Shown here piece by piece: positions 1-8,148 of a DNA stretch of 64,000 nt. A model generated the notes under the pieces. That model did not search any database. It saw only the letters and a program-made list of their open reading frames with translations, and had not been told where the DNA came from. This DNA comes from Falsiroseomonas bella (GTDB taxonomy: Bacteria; Pseudomonadota; Alphaproteobacteria; Acetobacterales; Acetobacteraceae), in assembly GCF_003173615.1 (NCBI RefSeq), contig NZ_QGNA01000004.1, forward strand, positions 186,001 to 250,000. Direction: 5' to 3'. The stretch's first letter is position 1, and each line of letters opens with the position of its first letter. The translations under genes and the position numbers were made by a program.

Positions 1-1014
1 GGCCGCGAGGCCAAAGGCGAAGCTGACCTGCGCCACGCCATACGCCGCCGTCGCCCGCACCCAGATCACGCCGGCGCGCGCCCCGGCCACCTCCCGCGCC
101 GCGACCAGCGTCACGGCCGTGGCGCCCACCCCGGCGAAGCCGCTGAGCGGCCCGGCCAGGATCAGCGCCGGCCAGGCCGGCACCAGCGCCGACCCCAGCG
201 CCGCCACCTGCACCACCATCCAGGCCAGCAGTGCGCGCCGCCCGCCGATCCTGCCCGCCAGCCGCCCCCCCAACATGGTGCCGAGCAGGGCGCCGAGCCC
301 GAAGCCGATCCACACCGCCGCGCCGGCCTCGATCGGCAGGCCCCGGCCACGCACCGCGAGATCCGAGAGATAGACCATCGGCGCCACCATCCCGGCACCC
401 GAGAGCGCATAGGCCAGCAGCAGCAGCCCCGCCCGCGGCACGGCGGAGCGCGTTTCCTCCGGCGGCAGGGCGGGCGGATCGGGCCAGTGGCGGCGCGCCG
501 CCCACCAGACCGCCGCGGTCGCCGCCGCCAGCCCGAGCCAGGCGGTGGGAATGCCGCCGCCGAGCAGCAGCGGGATGGCGAGCCCCCCGGCCACCACGCC
601 GGCGCCCACCCCCGTCATCACGATGCCGCTGGCCGCGCCGCGCCGCTCGGGCGGCACGCTTGCCTGGGCCGAGGGGCCGGCGAGCGCCATCAGCACGCCT
701 CCCGCCGTCCCGGCCAGCGCCCGCCAGGCGAGCAGCCAGACCAGCCCGCCCTGCCAGGCGCAGGCCGCGAAGGCCGCGACCGCCAGCGCCATGCCGGCAT
801 CGAGCGCGCGCGGCACCCCGATCCGCGCCGCCAGCCGCCGCCCTGCCAGCACGCCGAGCAGGTAGCCGGCGAAATTCCCCGCGCCGAGCAGCCCCGCCTC
901 GGCCCCGTCCACCCACCCGGCCGCAACCATGGCGGGGAACAGCGGCACATAGGCGAAGCGCGCCAGCCCGACCCCGGCGAGGATTGCGCCCGCCGCCGCC
1001 CAGGCCACCTTCAT
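1..1014 (-). CDS. MFS transporter, YbfB/YjiJ-like, C-terminus cut by window edge
   Basis: Inner-membrane secondary transporter of the major facilitator superfamily; substrate unknown. The 338 visible residues begin at an ATG at 1014 and read open to base 1. The N-terminus carries GVGLARFAY, typical of the YbfB/YjiJ branch (known from the family), followed by about nine hydrophobic helices and the A-type loop GRRLAARIG repeated later as GRLAGRIGGRR. The last helices lie outside the window. It diverges from the DegP-like protease gene at 1111, leaving 96 bp for both promoters. The family assignment is good; any function in efflux is a guess. Confidence 0.8.
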   Translation of the reverse strand, partial: MKVAWAAAGAILAGVGLARFAYVPLFPAMVAAGWVDGAEAGLLGAGNFAGYLLGVLAGRRLAARIGVPRALDAGMALAVAAFAACAWQGGLVWLLAWRALAGTAGGVLMALAGPSAQASVPPERRGAASGIVMTGVGAGVVAGGLAIPLLLGGGIPTAWLGLAAATAAVWWAARRHWPDPPALPPEETRSAVPRAGLLLLAYALSGAGMVAPMVYLSDLAVRGRGLPIEAGAAVWIGFGLGALLGTMLGGRLAGRIGGRRALLAWMVVQVAALGSALVPAWPALILAGPLSGFAGVGATAVTLVAAREVAGARAGVIWVRATAAYGVAQVSFAFGLAA

Positions 1015-1110
1015 GGCGCCGCCCTGCCGGTTGAATGCGGGGCGGCACTTCTCCATGCTGCGCTGCCACAAGGATCGGCGGCGCCGCTGCCATTGCCCCG
1101 ACGAGGCACC

Positions 1111-2193
1111 ATGTCCCACCCCATCGGCCGCCGCGCCGCGGCCGCGCTGGTTCTTCTGCCCTTCGCCGGATGCGGCGGCCTGCCCGCGGCCCGCGCCCAG
1201 CGTGGCGCCGCGGCGCTACCGGATTTCGCCGACCTCGCGGAACGCGTGCTGCCTGCCGTCGTCAACATCGCGGTCACCTCCGAGCAGCGGACGGAGGTGC
1301 CGCCGGAGTTGCGTGGCACGCCCTTCGAGCGATTCTTCCGCGACCGCCGCGGCCGCAGCCGGCAGAGCCAGGGCGCGGGGTCCGGCTTCATCATGGACCC
1401 GGCCGGGCTGGTGGTCACGGCCAACCACGTCGTCGGCAATGCCAGCCGGGTCGTGGTCTCGCTGCAGGATGGCGAGGAATACGTTGCCCGCGTCGTCGGC
1501 TCCGACGACCTGACCGACCTCGCCCTGCTGCGGGTCGAGGCCCGCGCACCGCTGCCCTCGGTGCCCTGGGGCAGTTCCGCGGCGCTCCGGGTCGGGCAAT
1601 GGGTGCTGGCGGCGGGCAATCCCTTCGGGCTCGGCGGCACCGTCACCTCCGGCATCCTCTCGGCCCGCGGGCGCGACATCGGCTCCGGCCCCTATGACGA
1701 CTTCCTGCAGACCGATGCGCCGATCAACCCGGGAAATTCCGGCGGGCCGTTGTTCAACACGGCGGGCGAGGTGGTGGGTATCAACACGGCGATCTTCTCG
1801 CCCAGCGGCGCCAGCGCCGGCATCGGCTTCGCCGTGCCCTCCGACCTCGCCCGGCCGATCATCGAGCAGCTGCGCGCCGGCGGCCGGGTGGAGCGTGGGT
1901 GGCTCGGCGTCAGCCTGGAAGACATCGAGGCGGATGAAGCGGGACGCCGGCGGAATGCGGGGCGTGGCGTGGTGGTCGCGGGCGTGGTGCGCGGCAGCCC
2001 GGCGGCGCGCGCCGGGCTTCGCCCGGGCGACCAGGTGGTCGCGCTCGACGGCCAGCGGATCGAGACCTCCCGCGCGCTGGTCCGCAACGTGGCGGCGCTG
2101 CCACCCGGCCAGACGGTGCAGCTTTCCATCCTGCGGGAGGGCCGTGCCACGGAGGTGCCGGTGCAGATCGGCCGCCGGCCGGCGGGGCAGTAG
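1111..2193 (+). CDS. DegP/HtrA-like serine protease with one PDZ domain
   Basis: Periplasmic ATP-independent serine protease of 360 residues (S1C family), expected to degrade misfolded envelope proteins. The catalytic triad is visible: His106 in TANHVVG, Asp136 in DDLTDLALL and Ser210 in NPGNSGGPL. One PDZ domain spans about 265-355, so it is closer to DegS/HhoA than to two-PDZ DegP. The N-terminus is hydrophobic with Cys21 after FAG, so it could be a lipoprotein or be cleaved after ARA (residue 29). The ATG at 1111 was chosen because GAGG lies at 1103-1106 and the signal sequence starts there; the frame is open much further upstream without coding sense. The downstream two-component genes suggest a stress-response unit. 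Confidence 0.9.
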   Translation: MSHPIGRRAAAALVLLPFAGCGGLPAARAQRGAAALPDFADLAERVLPAVVNIAVTSEQRTEVPPELRGTPFERFFRDRRGRSRQSQGAGSGFIMDPAGLVVTANHVVGNASRVVVSLQDGEEYVARVVGSDDLTDLALLRVEARAPLPSVPWGSSAALRVGQWVLAAGNPFGLGGTVTSGILSARGRDIGSGPYDDFLQTDAPINPGNSGGPLFNTAGEVVGINTAIFSPSGASAGIGFAVPSDLARPIIEQLRAGGRVERGWLGVSLEDIEADEAGRRRNAGRGVVVAGVVRGSPAARAGLRPGDQVVALDGQRIETSRALVRNVAALPPGQTVQLSILREGRATEVPVQIGRRPAGQ

Positions 2194-2262
2194 CTGCGCA
2201 CGGGGCTAGGAATCGCCGGGGAGACGGCCCTAGGGTTCTGGAAAGGTACCGGAAGACGGACG

Positions 2263-2940
2263 ATGCGAATCCTGCTGGTCGAGGACGATGCCGAAGTCGC
2301 CCGCTTCGTCCGCAAGGGGCTGATGGAGGCCGGGCACACGGTGGAGCACGCGCCGAACGGGCGGGACGGCCTGTTCATGGCCGCCTCCGAGCAGTTCGAC
2401 GTGCTGGTGCTGGACCGCATGCTGCCTGGCGGCGTGGACGGTGTGCGCCTGGTGGAGACCCTGCGCGGGCAGGGCAACCGCACGCCCGTGCTGTTCCTCA
2501 GCGCGCTCAACGCGGTGGATGAGCGCGTGAAGGGGCTGAAGGCGGGCGGCGACGACTATCTCACCAAGCCCTTCGCCTTCGCCGAGCTGCTGGCGCGCGT
2601 CGAGGCGCTGGGCCGACGCCCGGCGGCGGAGGTCCCGACCACGCGGCTGAAGGTGGCGGACCTCGAGCTCGACCTGCTGTCCCGCACCGTCACGCGCGCC
2701 GGCAAGAAGATCGACGTGCAGCCGCGCGAGTTCCGCCTGCTGGAGCACCTGATGCGCCATGCCGGCCAGGTGGTCACGCGCACCATGCTGCTCGAGAAGG
2801 TCTGGGACTACCATTTCGACCCGCAGACCAACGTGATCGACGTGCATGTCAGCCGCCTGCGCCACAAGCTGGACAAGGGCTTCGACAAGCCGCTGATCCA
2901 CACGGTGCGCAACGCGGGCTACATGATCCGCGCCGACTGA
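2263..2940 (+). CDS. OmpR/PhoB-family response regulator
   Basis: Two-component DNA-binding regulator of 225 residues. The receiver domain (1-115) has the acidic pair Asp8/Asp9, phospho-acceptor Asp51 in VLDRMLPG, Ser80 and Lys102 in LTKPF, so it should be phosphorylatable. A winged-helix output domain covers about 128-225, with the wing sequence VDVHVSRLRHKLD. It is followed 85 bp later by a membrane sensor kinase, its likely partner, and preceded by a DegP-like protease gene 69 bp upstream. The arrangement resembles envelope-stress systems of the CpxRA/degP kind, but the signal is not known. Confidence 0.93.
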   Translation: MRILLVEDDAEVARFVRKGLMEAGHTVEHAPNGRDGLFMAASEQFDVLVLDRMLPGGVDGVRLVETLRGQGNRTPVLFLSALNAVDERVKGLKAGGDDYLTKPFAFAELLARVEALGRRPAAEVPTTRLKVADLELDLLSRTVTRAGKKIDVQPREFRLLEHLMRHAGQVVTRTMLLEKVWDYHFDPQTNVIDVHVSRLRHKLDKGFDKPLIHTVRNAGYMIRAD

Positions 2941-3013
2941 TTTCGGGCGGACGAAGGCTTCCCCTTCGTCCCTCAGGCGCCGGCGCTTCGCTCGGCATGG
3001 GCCGGGCGCCGGC

Positions 3014-3018
3014 AGGAG
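3014..3018 (+). promoter_or_regulatory. Shine-Dalgarno AGGAG placed before an ATC codon
   Basis: AGGAG lies seven bases before ATC at 3026, ideal spacing for initiation, and the frame opened there is that of the sensor kinase. No ATG or GTG stands at that distance. This is the main reason for proposing an ATC start. Confidence 0.4.
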
Positions 3019-3025
3019 CAAGCCG

Positions 3026-4441
3026 ATCTCCCCCCCGCCCTCCGTCGCCTCCTCGAGCTTCGAGCCACCGCTCTTCGGCCTGCTGCGCAGCGCCTCGGGC
3101 CGCTTCGCGCTGTTCTTCACCGCGGTCTTCGCCGCCGCCGCGACGGCCGCGGCGGTGGTGCTGTGGTGGAACACCGCCGGCGCGCTGGACCGCCAGGTGG
3201 ATGCGGCGATCCGCGCGGACGCGACGGCGCTGGTCGAGCGCATGTCCGTCCGCGGCATCCCGGCCGTCGCCGCGGCCATCGAGGACCGGATGGCCGTGGA
3301 TGTGCAGAACGAGACGCTCTACCTGCTGCTCGCGCCCGACGGCGCGCGGCTGGCCGGCAATCTCAGCGCCTGGCCTTCGGAGGCGAGCGGCGAGTTCCCC
3401 TGGATTCGCATCCCGCTGCAGCGCGACGGCGCGGTGAGCGAGGCGCGGCTGTTCCGCCTCGAACTCGGCGGCGGCCATCGGCTGCTGGTCGGGCGCGACG
3501 TGGCGGAGAAGCTGCGGCTGCGCGGCCTGCTTTCGGAAGGCATCGCCTGGGCGGCCTCGGCCTCCGCAGCCTTCGCGGTGCTCGGCGCCTGGCTGCTGCG
3601 ACGCTCCCTCGAACGCCGGCTGAACCCGATCTACCGCACCGCGCGTGCGATCTCCGCCGGCGACCTGACGCGCCGGGTGCCGCTCTCGGAGCGCGACGAC
3701 GAGTTCGACAAGCTCGGCATCACCATGAACGCGATGCTCGACCGCATCGCGCAGCTGATGGAAGGCGTGCGCGGCGTCTCGGACGCGATCGCGCACGACC
3801 TGCGCACGCCGATCGCGCGCGCCCGCGCCAAGCTCGAGGAATCGCTGCACGCCGCGCATGACGAGGACTCGCTCCGCGCCGCGGTGGAGCAGGGCATTGC
3901 CGACCTCGACGCCATCGCCCGCGTCTTCCAGGCCGTGCTGCGCATCGCCGAGGTGGAGGCGGGCGCGCGCCGCGCCGCCTTCGCGCCGACCGACCTCGCC
4001 CCGGTGCTGGCCGACATCGCCGAGCTCTACGGCGCCTCGGCCGAGGCGCGCGAGCAGCACCTGGCCGTGGACCTGCCGGAGAGCCTGGACCTGGTCGGCG
4101 ATCGCGACCTGCTCGCCCAGGCGGTGGTGAACCTGCTCGACAACGCGCTGAAATTCACGCCGGAGGGCGGCACGGTGCGGCTTTCCGCGCGGCTTTCCGA
4201 GGCGCATGCCGAGATCGAGGTGGCCGATGACGGGCCCGGCATGCCGGATGCCGACCGCCGCCGCGCCGGCGAGCGCTTCTTCCGCGCCGATGCGGCGCGC
4301 ACCACGCCGGGCTCCGGGCTCGGCCTGTCCCTGGTGCGCGCCGTGGCATCGCTGCATCGCGGCGAGCTTCTGCTGCGCGACACCCATCCCGATGCGGCGT
4401 CGCCCGGCCTGACGGCGACGCTGCGCCTGCCCGCGGCGTGA
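3026..4441 (+). CDS. Membrane sensor histidine kinase (HAMP, HisKA, HATPase), probable ATC start
   Basis: Partner kinase of the regulator at 2263. It has a first membrane helix (about residues 26-47), a periplasmic sensor region, a second helix near 175-195, HAMP, a HisKA domain with phospho-acceptor His257 in IAHDLRTP, and an HATPase domain with N box DNALKF and G1 box DDGPGMP. The nearest conventional start, a GTG at 3155, would delete most of the first membrane helix. The same frame is open upstream with no ATG, GTG or TTG, but AGGAG at 3014-3018 sits seven bases before an ATC at 3026, giving 471 residues. The start is therefore uncertain: ATC initiation, a mutated ATG, or a base lost in the C7 run at 3030-3036 after the ATG at 2997. 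The body of the gene is certain. Confidence 0.85.
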   Translation: MSPPPSVASSSFEPPLFGLLRSASGRFALFFTAVFAAAATAAAVVLWWNTAGALDRQVDAAIRADATALVERMSVRGIPAVAAAIEDRMAVDVQNETLYLLLAPDGARLAGNLSAWPSEASGEFPWIRIPLQRDGAVSEARLFRLELGGGHRLLVGRDVAEKLRLRGLLSEGIAWAASASAAFAVLGAWLLRRSLERRLNPIYRTARAISAGDLTRRVPLSERDDEFDKLGITMNAMLDRIAQLMEGVRGVSDAIAHDLRTPIARARAKLEESLHAAHDEDSLRAAVEQGIADLDAIARVFQAVLRIAEVEAGARRAAFAPTDLAPVLADIAELYGASAEAREQHLAVDLPESLDLVGDRDLLAQAVVNLLDNALKFTPEGGTVRLSARLSEAHAEIEVADDGPGMPDADRRRAGERFFRADAARTTPGSGLGLSLVRAVASLHRGELLLRDTHPDAASPGLTATLRLPAA

Positions 4442-4521
4442 TCCGCGCGTCGGCGGCGCATGTCGCGCGTTTCACCGCGCGGCCACGGGGAGGATCGCCG
4501 CCGCGGCGCAGAGTGCCCTCC

Positions 4522-4782
4522 ATGCTTCGTGCCGGAACCCTGCTGCTCGCGGTCGCCCTCTGCCCGGGCGCCGGGCGCGGCGAACAGCCCATGCGGGTGA
4601 CCACCGACAGCTCTGCCTATTGCACCGAGCTTACCCAGCGCTTCGCCGCGCAGGCGACGACCATGCCCGCCAGCGCCGTCGCGCTGGCGGAGGAGGGGCA
4701 GCGCCTGTGCCAGGGGGGCCATGTGCGGACCGGCATCGCGAAGCTCCGCCGCGCATTGCGCGTGCAGCAGGCCGGGGGATAG
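4522..4782 (+). CDS. Small exported protein of unknown function
   Basis: An 86-residue protein with a short signal peptide (about 1-20, LLLAVALCPGAG). The mature part has two cysteines, one in SAYCTEL and one in GQRLCQGG, which could form a disulfide, and a helical C-terminus rich in Arg and Ala. I do not recognise a family, although this pattern is common for small periplasmic proteins of related bacteria. It starts at ATG 4522, 80 bp after the kinase gene. The frame also opens upstream from 4438, but the signal peptide supports 4522. It may be co-transcribed with the two-component pair. Confidence 0.6.
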   Translation: MLRAGTLLLAVALCPGAGRGEQPMRVTTDSSAYCTELTQRFAAQATTMPASAVALAEEGQRLCQGGHVRTGIAKLRRALRVQQAGG

Positions 4783-4831
4783 CGCCCCGACCTGGGCGCG
4801 GCTGAAGCGGCCTTATCCCAGCCCTGGACCC

Positions 4832-4859
4832 GTTTCACCGCGTCCAGGCGCGGTGAGAC
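4832..4859. terminator. Hairpin between convergent genes
   Basis: An 11-bp stem (4832-4842 with 4849-4859, one G-T pair) around a six-base loop lies between the small exported gene ending at 4782 and the convergent IclR gene ending at 4925. There is no T run, so it is probably a weak bidirectional terminator or an mRNA 3' stabiliser. Confidence 0.4.
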
Positions 4860-4924
4860 GGGCGTAGCTCGTGTTTGAAGCGTTTTCCGAGTCGCCGAGC
4901 GATTCCGCCCGGCTTGAACACGCT

Positions 4925-5749
4925 CTATGCGCCGCCGGCGGCGAGCGATCGGGACAGTCCCTGCGCGGACTGCTTCAGCAGCGGCAGGAAACGCCGTCGG
5001 GCTTCCTCCGGAGGGCAGCGATCGCAAGCGAAGGTGACATGCACCGCCGCCACCGGCTCGCCGGCCGAGCCCAGTACAGGCACGGCGATGGAGGCTGCGC
5101 CGGCGAAGAGCTCTTCGACTGCCATCGCGTATCCATCGCGAGCGACCTCGTCCAGCCGGCTCAACAGGGCCGGAATGTCGGTCACGGTGCGTGCGGTGAA
5201 GGCGGTGCGGTCCGACGCCTCGAGCACCGCCATGGCCGCGGGGCGGGGCAGGGCGGCCAGCATCGCGATGCCGGACGAGGTGCAGAAGGCCGGCAGCCGG
5301 CTGCCGATCGTGACCCGCGCCCGCGTGACGCTGTCCGCGTGGCGGCGGAGCAGATACAGCACGTCCGTTCCGTCCAGCATGGTCAGGCTCGCCGTCTCGC
5401 CGGTCTGGCGGCAGAGCTCGCTGAGCCAGGGCCTGCCCCGCTCCACCAGCACGTCGGAGCCGAGATACATCGCCCCGATCTCGAGCGCCCGCGGCGTGAT
5501 CGCGAAGCGCCGCTTGCGCGGATCCTTCCGCAGATAGCCGAGCCGTTCCAGCGTGTGGGAGAAGCGCTGCGCGGCGCTGCGGTCCAGGCCCGACGCGGCG
5601 GCGAGCTGCGTCAGGCCCATCGGCGCCCGGTTGCGCCCGACGGCGAAGAGCACGCGGAACGCCTTCTCGACGGACTGCACGTAGAGTGCGTCCTCCGTCT
5701 TCGGCTGCTTGCGCGCGCCGTCGGGCACGGGCTGGACCTCCTTCTGCAA
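4925..5749 (-). CDS. IclR-family transcriptional regulator
   Basis: A 274-residue one-component regulator. The N-terminal winged helix (about 22-90) contains VQSVEKAFRVL and GLTQLAAASGLDRSAAQRF, followed by the IclR effector domain (about 100-265) ending in a VAAVHVTF core and the CPPEEA region. IclR proteins usually bind a small carboxylate or aromatic ligand and control an adjacent operon. Here the gene diverges from the binding-protein-like gene at 5929 across a 179-bp, unusually AT-rich region, so that gene is the likely target. The ligand cannot be read from the sequence. Confidence 0.92.
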   Translation of the reverse strand: MQKEVQPVPDGARKQPKTEDALYVQSVEKAFRVLFAVGRNRAPMGLTQLAAASGLDRSAAQRFSHTLERLGYLRKDPRKRRFAITPRALEIGAMYLGSDVLVERGRPWLSELCRQTGETASLTMLDGTDVLYLLRRHADSVTRARVTIGSRLPAFCTSSGIAMLAALPRPAAMAVLEASDRTAFTARTVTDIPALLSRLDEVARDGYAMAVEELFAGAASIAVPVLGSAGEPVAAVHVTFACDRCPPEEARRRFLPLLKQSAQGLSRSLAAGGA

Positions 5750-5786
5750 GAGTGGCGTCGTCGGATGGCCGCGGTCGGCATCCCTC

Positions 5787-5812
5787 CGAAAGATTTAAAG
5801 CATTCAATTTCG
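5787..5812. promoter_or_regulatory. Possible IclR operator / divergent promoter region
   Basis: CGAAA and TTTCG form an inverted repeat with a 16-base AT-rich centre. It lies in the most AT-rich stretch of the area, between divergent genes. IclR regulators normally bind such short palindromes near their own promoter. The arms are only five bases, so this is tentative. Confidence 0.3.
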
Positions 5813-5928
5813 TGTGCGTGCAACAGTTAAGCGATGGCGACACCAGCTTGCTGAAGAACGATGGGCCGATTGCCGACTTCTGCCAGCCGTCGCACGATCC
5901 GCGCCAGGCCGCCAGAGGAATTCGCACC

Positions 5929-6663
5929 ATGTCGCCCGATATCGTCGCCCAGCTCGCCCCCACCGGCGTGTTGCGGGCCGGGATCAACCTGAGCAACTTC
6001 CTGCTCGTCACCGGCCGCGGCGCGGAGGGCGAGCCGGTGGGCGTCGCACCCGACATGGCGCGCGCCATCGCCGATCGCCTCGGCGTGCCGGTGCGCTACG
6101 TGCCCTATCCCCGTCCTGGCGAACTGGCCGACGCCGCCGGCACCGGCGCCTGGGACATCGGCCTGATCGGCGCCGAGCCGCAGCGCGCGGAGAAGATCGC
6201 CTTCTCCCCGGCCTATTGCGAGATTCAGGCGACCTACCTGGTGCCGCCCGGCTCGGCGATCGTCGCGATGGACCAGGTGGACCGGCCGGGCGTGCGCATC
6301 GCCGTCGCCGCGCGCGCGGCTTATGACCTCTGGCTGGAGCGCAACATCCGGCATGCCGGCCTGCATCGCGCGCCGACGCTCGATGCCTCCTTCGAGCTGT
6401 TCCGCGACGAGGGCCTGGAGGCGCTGGCGGGGCTGCGCCCGAAGCTGCTGGAGGATGCGGCGAAGCTGCCGGGGTCGCGCGTGCTGGAGGGACAGTTCAT
6501 GGCGGTGCAGCAGGCGGTCGGCACCGCGAAGCCGAATGTCGCCGCCGCCGCCTTCCTGCGCGACTTCGTGGAGGAGGCGAAGGCCTCCGGCCTCGTCGCC
6601 GCGCTGATCGCGCGGCACCAGGTGCGCGGGCTGTCCGTGGCGCCGGCCTCGGCGCCGGTGTGA
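5929..6663 (+). CDS. Family 3 solute-binding-like protein without signal peptide
   Basis: A 244-residue protein resembling the amino-acid/ectoine type of periplasmic binding protein (SBP family 3): GVLRAGINLSN near the start, GVAPDMARAIADRLG, the GAWDIGLIGAEP motif and a two-lobe pattern. ATG 5929 is preceded by AGAGGAA at 5914-5920. No signal peptide follows this start, and translating the open frame further upstream gives no hydrophobic segment either, so the product looks cytoplasmic. No ABC permease or ATPase gene is adjacent. It may be an intracellular ligand-binding protein controlled by the divergent IclR regulator; that role is inference. Confidence 0.8.
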   Translation: MSPDIVAQLAPTGVLRAGINLSNFLLVTGRGAEGEPVGVAPDMARAIADRLGVPVRYVPYPRPGELADAAGTGAWDIGLIGAEPQRAEKIAFSPAYCEIQATYLVPPGSAIVAMDQVDRPGVRIAVAARAAYDLWLERNIRHAGLHRAPTLDASFELFRDEGLEALAGLRPKLLEDAAKLPGSRVLEGQFMAVQQAVGTAKPNVAAAAFLRDFVEEAKASGLVAALIARHQVRGLSVAPASAPV

Positions 6664-6705
6664 ACCTGACCGCTCCTGTTCCGTTTCCACCACGGAGCAG
6701 GAGGG

Positions 6706-8052
6706 ATGGATGCAGCGCACCGATGCGGGGGCGCCGCCGTGAACGGCGCCTGGCTACGCCAGTTCTGGTCGGATCTGCTGGCGCAGTTCTGGCTGCGCCC
6801 GGCGCTGATGACCTTGACGGGAGTCATCCTCGCGGCCGCGCTGATCCGGACAGAAGGCGCCATCGAGCTGCCGGACTGGGCGGCGGCCTGGGTCTATGCC
6901 GGCGGCGTCGCCGGGGCGCGCGACGTGCTCGGCACCATCGCAGCCGCCAGCATCGGCGTGGCCGGCACCACCTTCTCCATCACCGTCGCGGCGCTCAGCC
7001 TGGCGAGCAGCCAGATGGGCCCGCGCCTGCTGCAGAACTTCACGCGCGATCCGGGCAACCAGTATGCCCTCGGCACCTTCGTGGCGACCTTCGCCTATTC
7101 CCTGCTGGCACTGCGCTCCGTGCGGGAAGCCGAGGAGGGCGCGTTCGTGCCGCAACTCGCCGTCTCCGGCGCGCTGCTGCTCGCGGTCGCCTGTGCCGGC
7201 GTGCTGATCTGGTTCCTCAATCACATCGCCAGCTCCATCAACGTGGATCGCGTGGTGGCGCTGGTGCGCAGCGACCTGGTGCACGCGCTGCAGGCGCTGC
7301 CGGCGCGCGGCGAGGCCGGTGACCAGGACGATGGGGGCGATGTCCCGGCCGGCGCCGCCGCGCCCCTGCACGCGCGCGGCAGCGGCTATCTGCGCGTGCT
7401 GGACGAAGGCGGACTGGTGGACTGGGCGGCCGGGCGCGAGGCCTGCATCCGGCTGATGGTCCGGCCCGGCGGCTTCGTCTTTCCGGGAATGATGGTCGGC
7501 ACGGTCACGCCGGCGCATCTGCGCGGGGAAGCCGAGACGGCACTCGGCGCCGCGCTGTCGCTCGGCGACACGCGCAACGTCACGCAAGACCTGGAATATG
7601 CGGTGCGGCAGCTGGTGGAGGTGGGCATGCGCGCGCTCTCGGCCGGCACGCGCGATCCCTTCACAGCCATCAGCGTGCTCGACCAGCTGGGCGCGGCGCT
7701 GTGCGAGACGGCGGCGCATGACCTGCCCGGCGGCCGTATCCGGCGCGACGGCGTGCTGCGGCTGGAGCGGTCGGTGACGGATTACGATGGGCTGGTGGAC
7801 GCGATGTTCCACATGCTGCGCCAGGCCGGCACCAGCGAGCCGGCGGTGAGCATCCACCTGGTCGAGGTGCTGGCTGCGGTGGCGGCGGTGGAGCGCGATC
7901 CCGCGCGGCTGGCGACGCTGCGCCGCCATCTCGACCTCGCCTGGCAGGCGGGGATGCGCAGCACCGAGGACGAGACGGTACGCGCCGCAATCGCGAAGCG
8001 CCATGCCGACGGGCTCGCCGCCATCGCCGGCAGGGGTGCGCGCGCCGGGTAG
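6706..8052 (+). CDS. DUF2254 membrane protein
   Basis: A 448-residue inner-membrane protein. About four hydrophobic segments occupy the N-terminal third (around 32-52, 80-105, 120-140 and 150-175), including the family-typical stretch FSITVAALSLASSQMGPR; the rest is a soluble domain. The family is widespread and its function is unknown. ATG 6706 follows GGAGCAGGAGGG; a GTG at 6739 is an alternative start that would drop eleven residues. It lies 42 bp after the binding-protein gene and converges with the PRC-barrel gene across two hairpins. Confidence 0.85.
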   Translation: MDAAHRCGGAAVNGAWLRQFWSDLLAQFWLRPALMTLTGVILAAALIRTEGAIELPDWAAAWVYAGGVAGARDVLGTIAAASIGVAGTTFSITVAALSLASSQMGPRLLQNFTRDPGNQYALGTFVATFAYSLLALRSVREAEEGAFVPQLAVSGALLLAVACAGVLIWFLNHIASSINVDRVVALVRSDLVHALQALPARGEAGDQDDGGDVPAGAAAPLHARGSGYLRVLDEGGLVDWAAGREACIRLMVRPGGFVFPGMMVGTVTPAHLRGEAETALGAALSLGDTRNVTQDLEYAVRQLVEVGMRALSAGTRDPFTAISVLDQLGAALCETAAHDLPGGRIRRDGVLRLERSVTDYDGLVDAMFHMLRQAGTSEPAVSIHLVEVLAAVAAVERDPARLATLRRHLDLAWQAGMRSTEDETVRAAIAKRHADGLAAIAGRGARAG

Positions 8053-8055
8053 GTG

Positions 8056-8139
8056 CAGCGTGGCCCCCGTGGAGGACCACGCTGCGGGAGGTGTCAGGGT
8101 GTCATCCCGGCGGCGCCGCGGCGCGCCACCGCCGGGATG
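8056..8139. terminator. Two hairpins between convergent genes
   Basis: The first stem pairs CAGCGTGG (8056-8063) with CCACGCTG (8077-8084). The second pairs 8103-8113 with 8129-8139, an 11-bp perfect stem. They fill the gap between the DUF2254 gene (ends 8052) and the opposing PRC-barrel gene (ends 8149) and probably act as a bidirectional terminator, though no T run follows. Confidence 0.55.
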
Positions 8140-8148
8140 TCCCGCGGC

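Noticed and set aside
2997-3437. ATG 2997 as start of a separate protein
   Set aside because: The frame gives Pro/Arg/Ser-rich sequence and overlaps the kinase in another frame. It matters only as a possible true start if one base is missing in the C7 run.
8091-8106. TGTCA...TGTCAT as a second Pho box
   Set aside because: Spacing is 8 instead of 11 bases and the second part belongs to the terminator stem between convergent genes.
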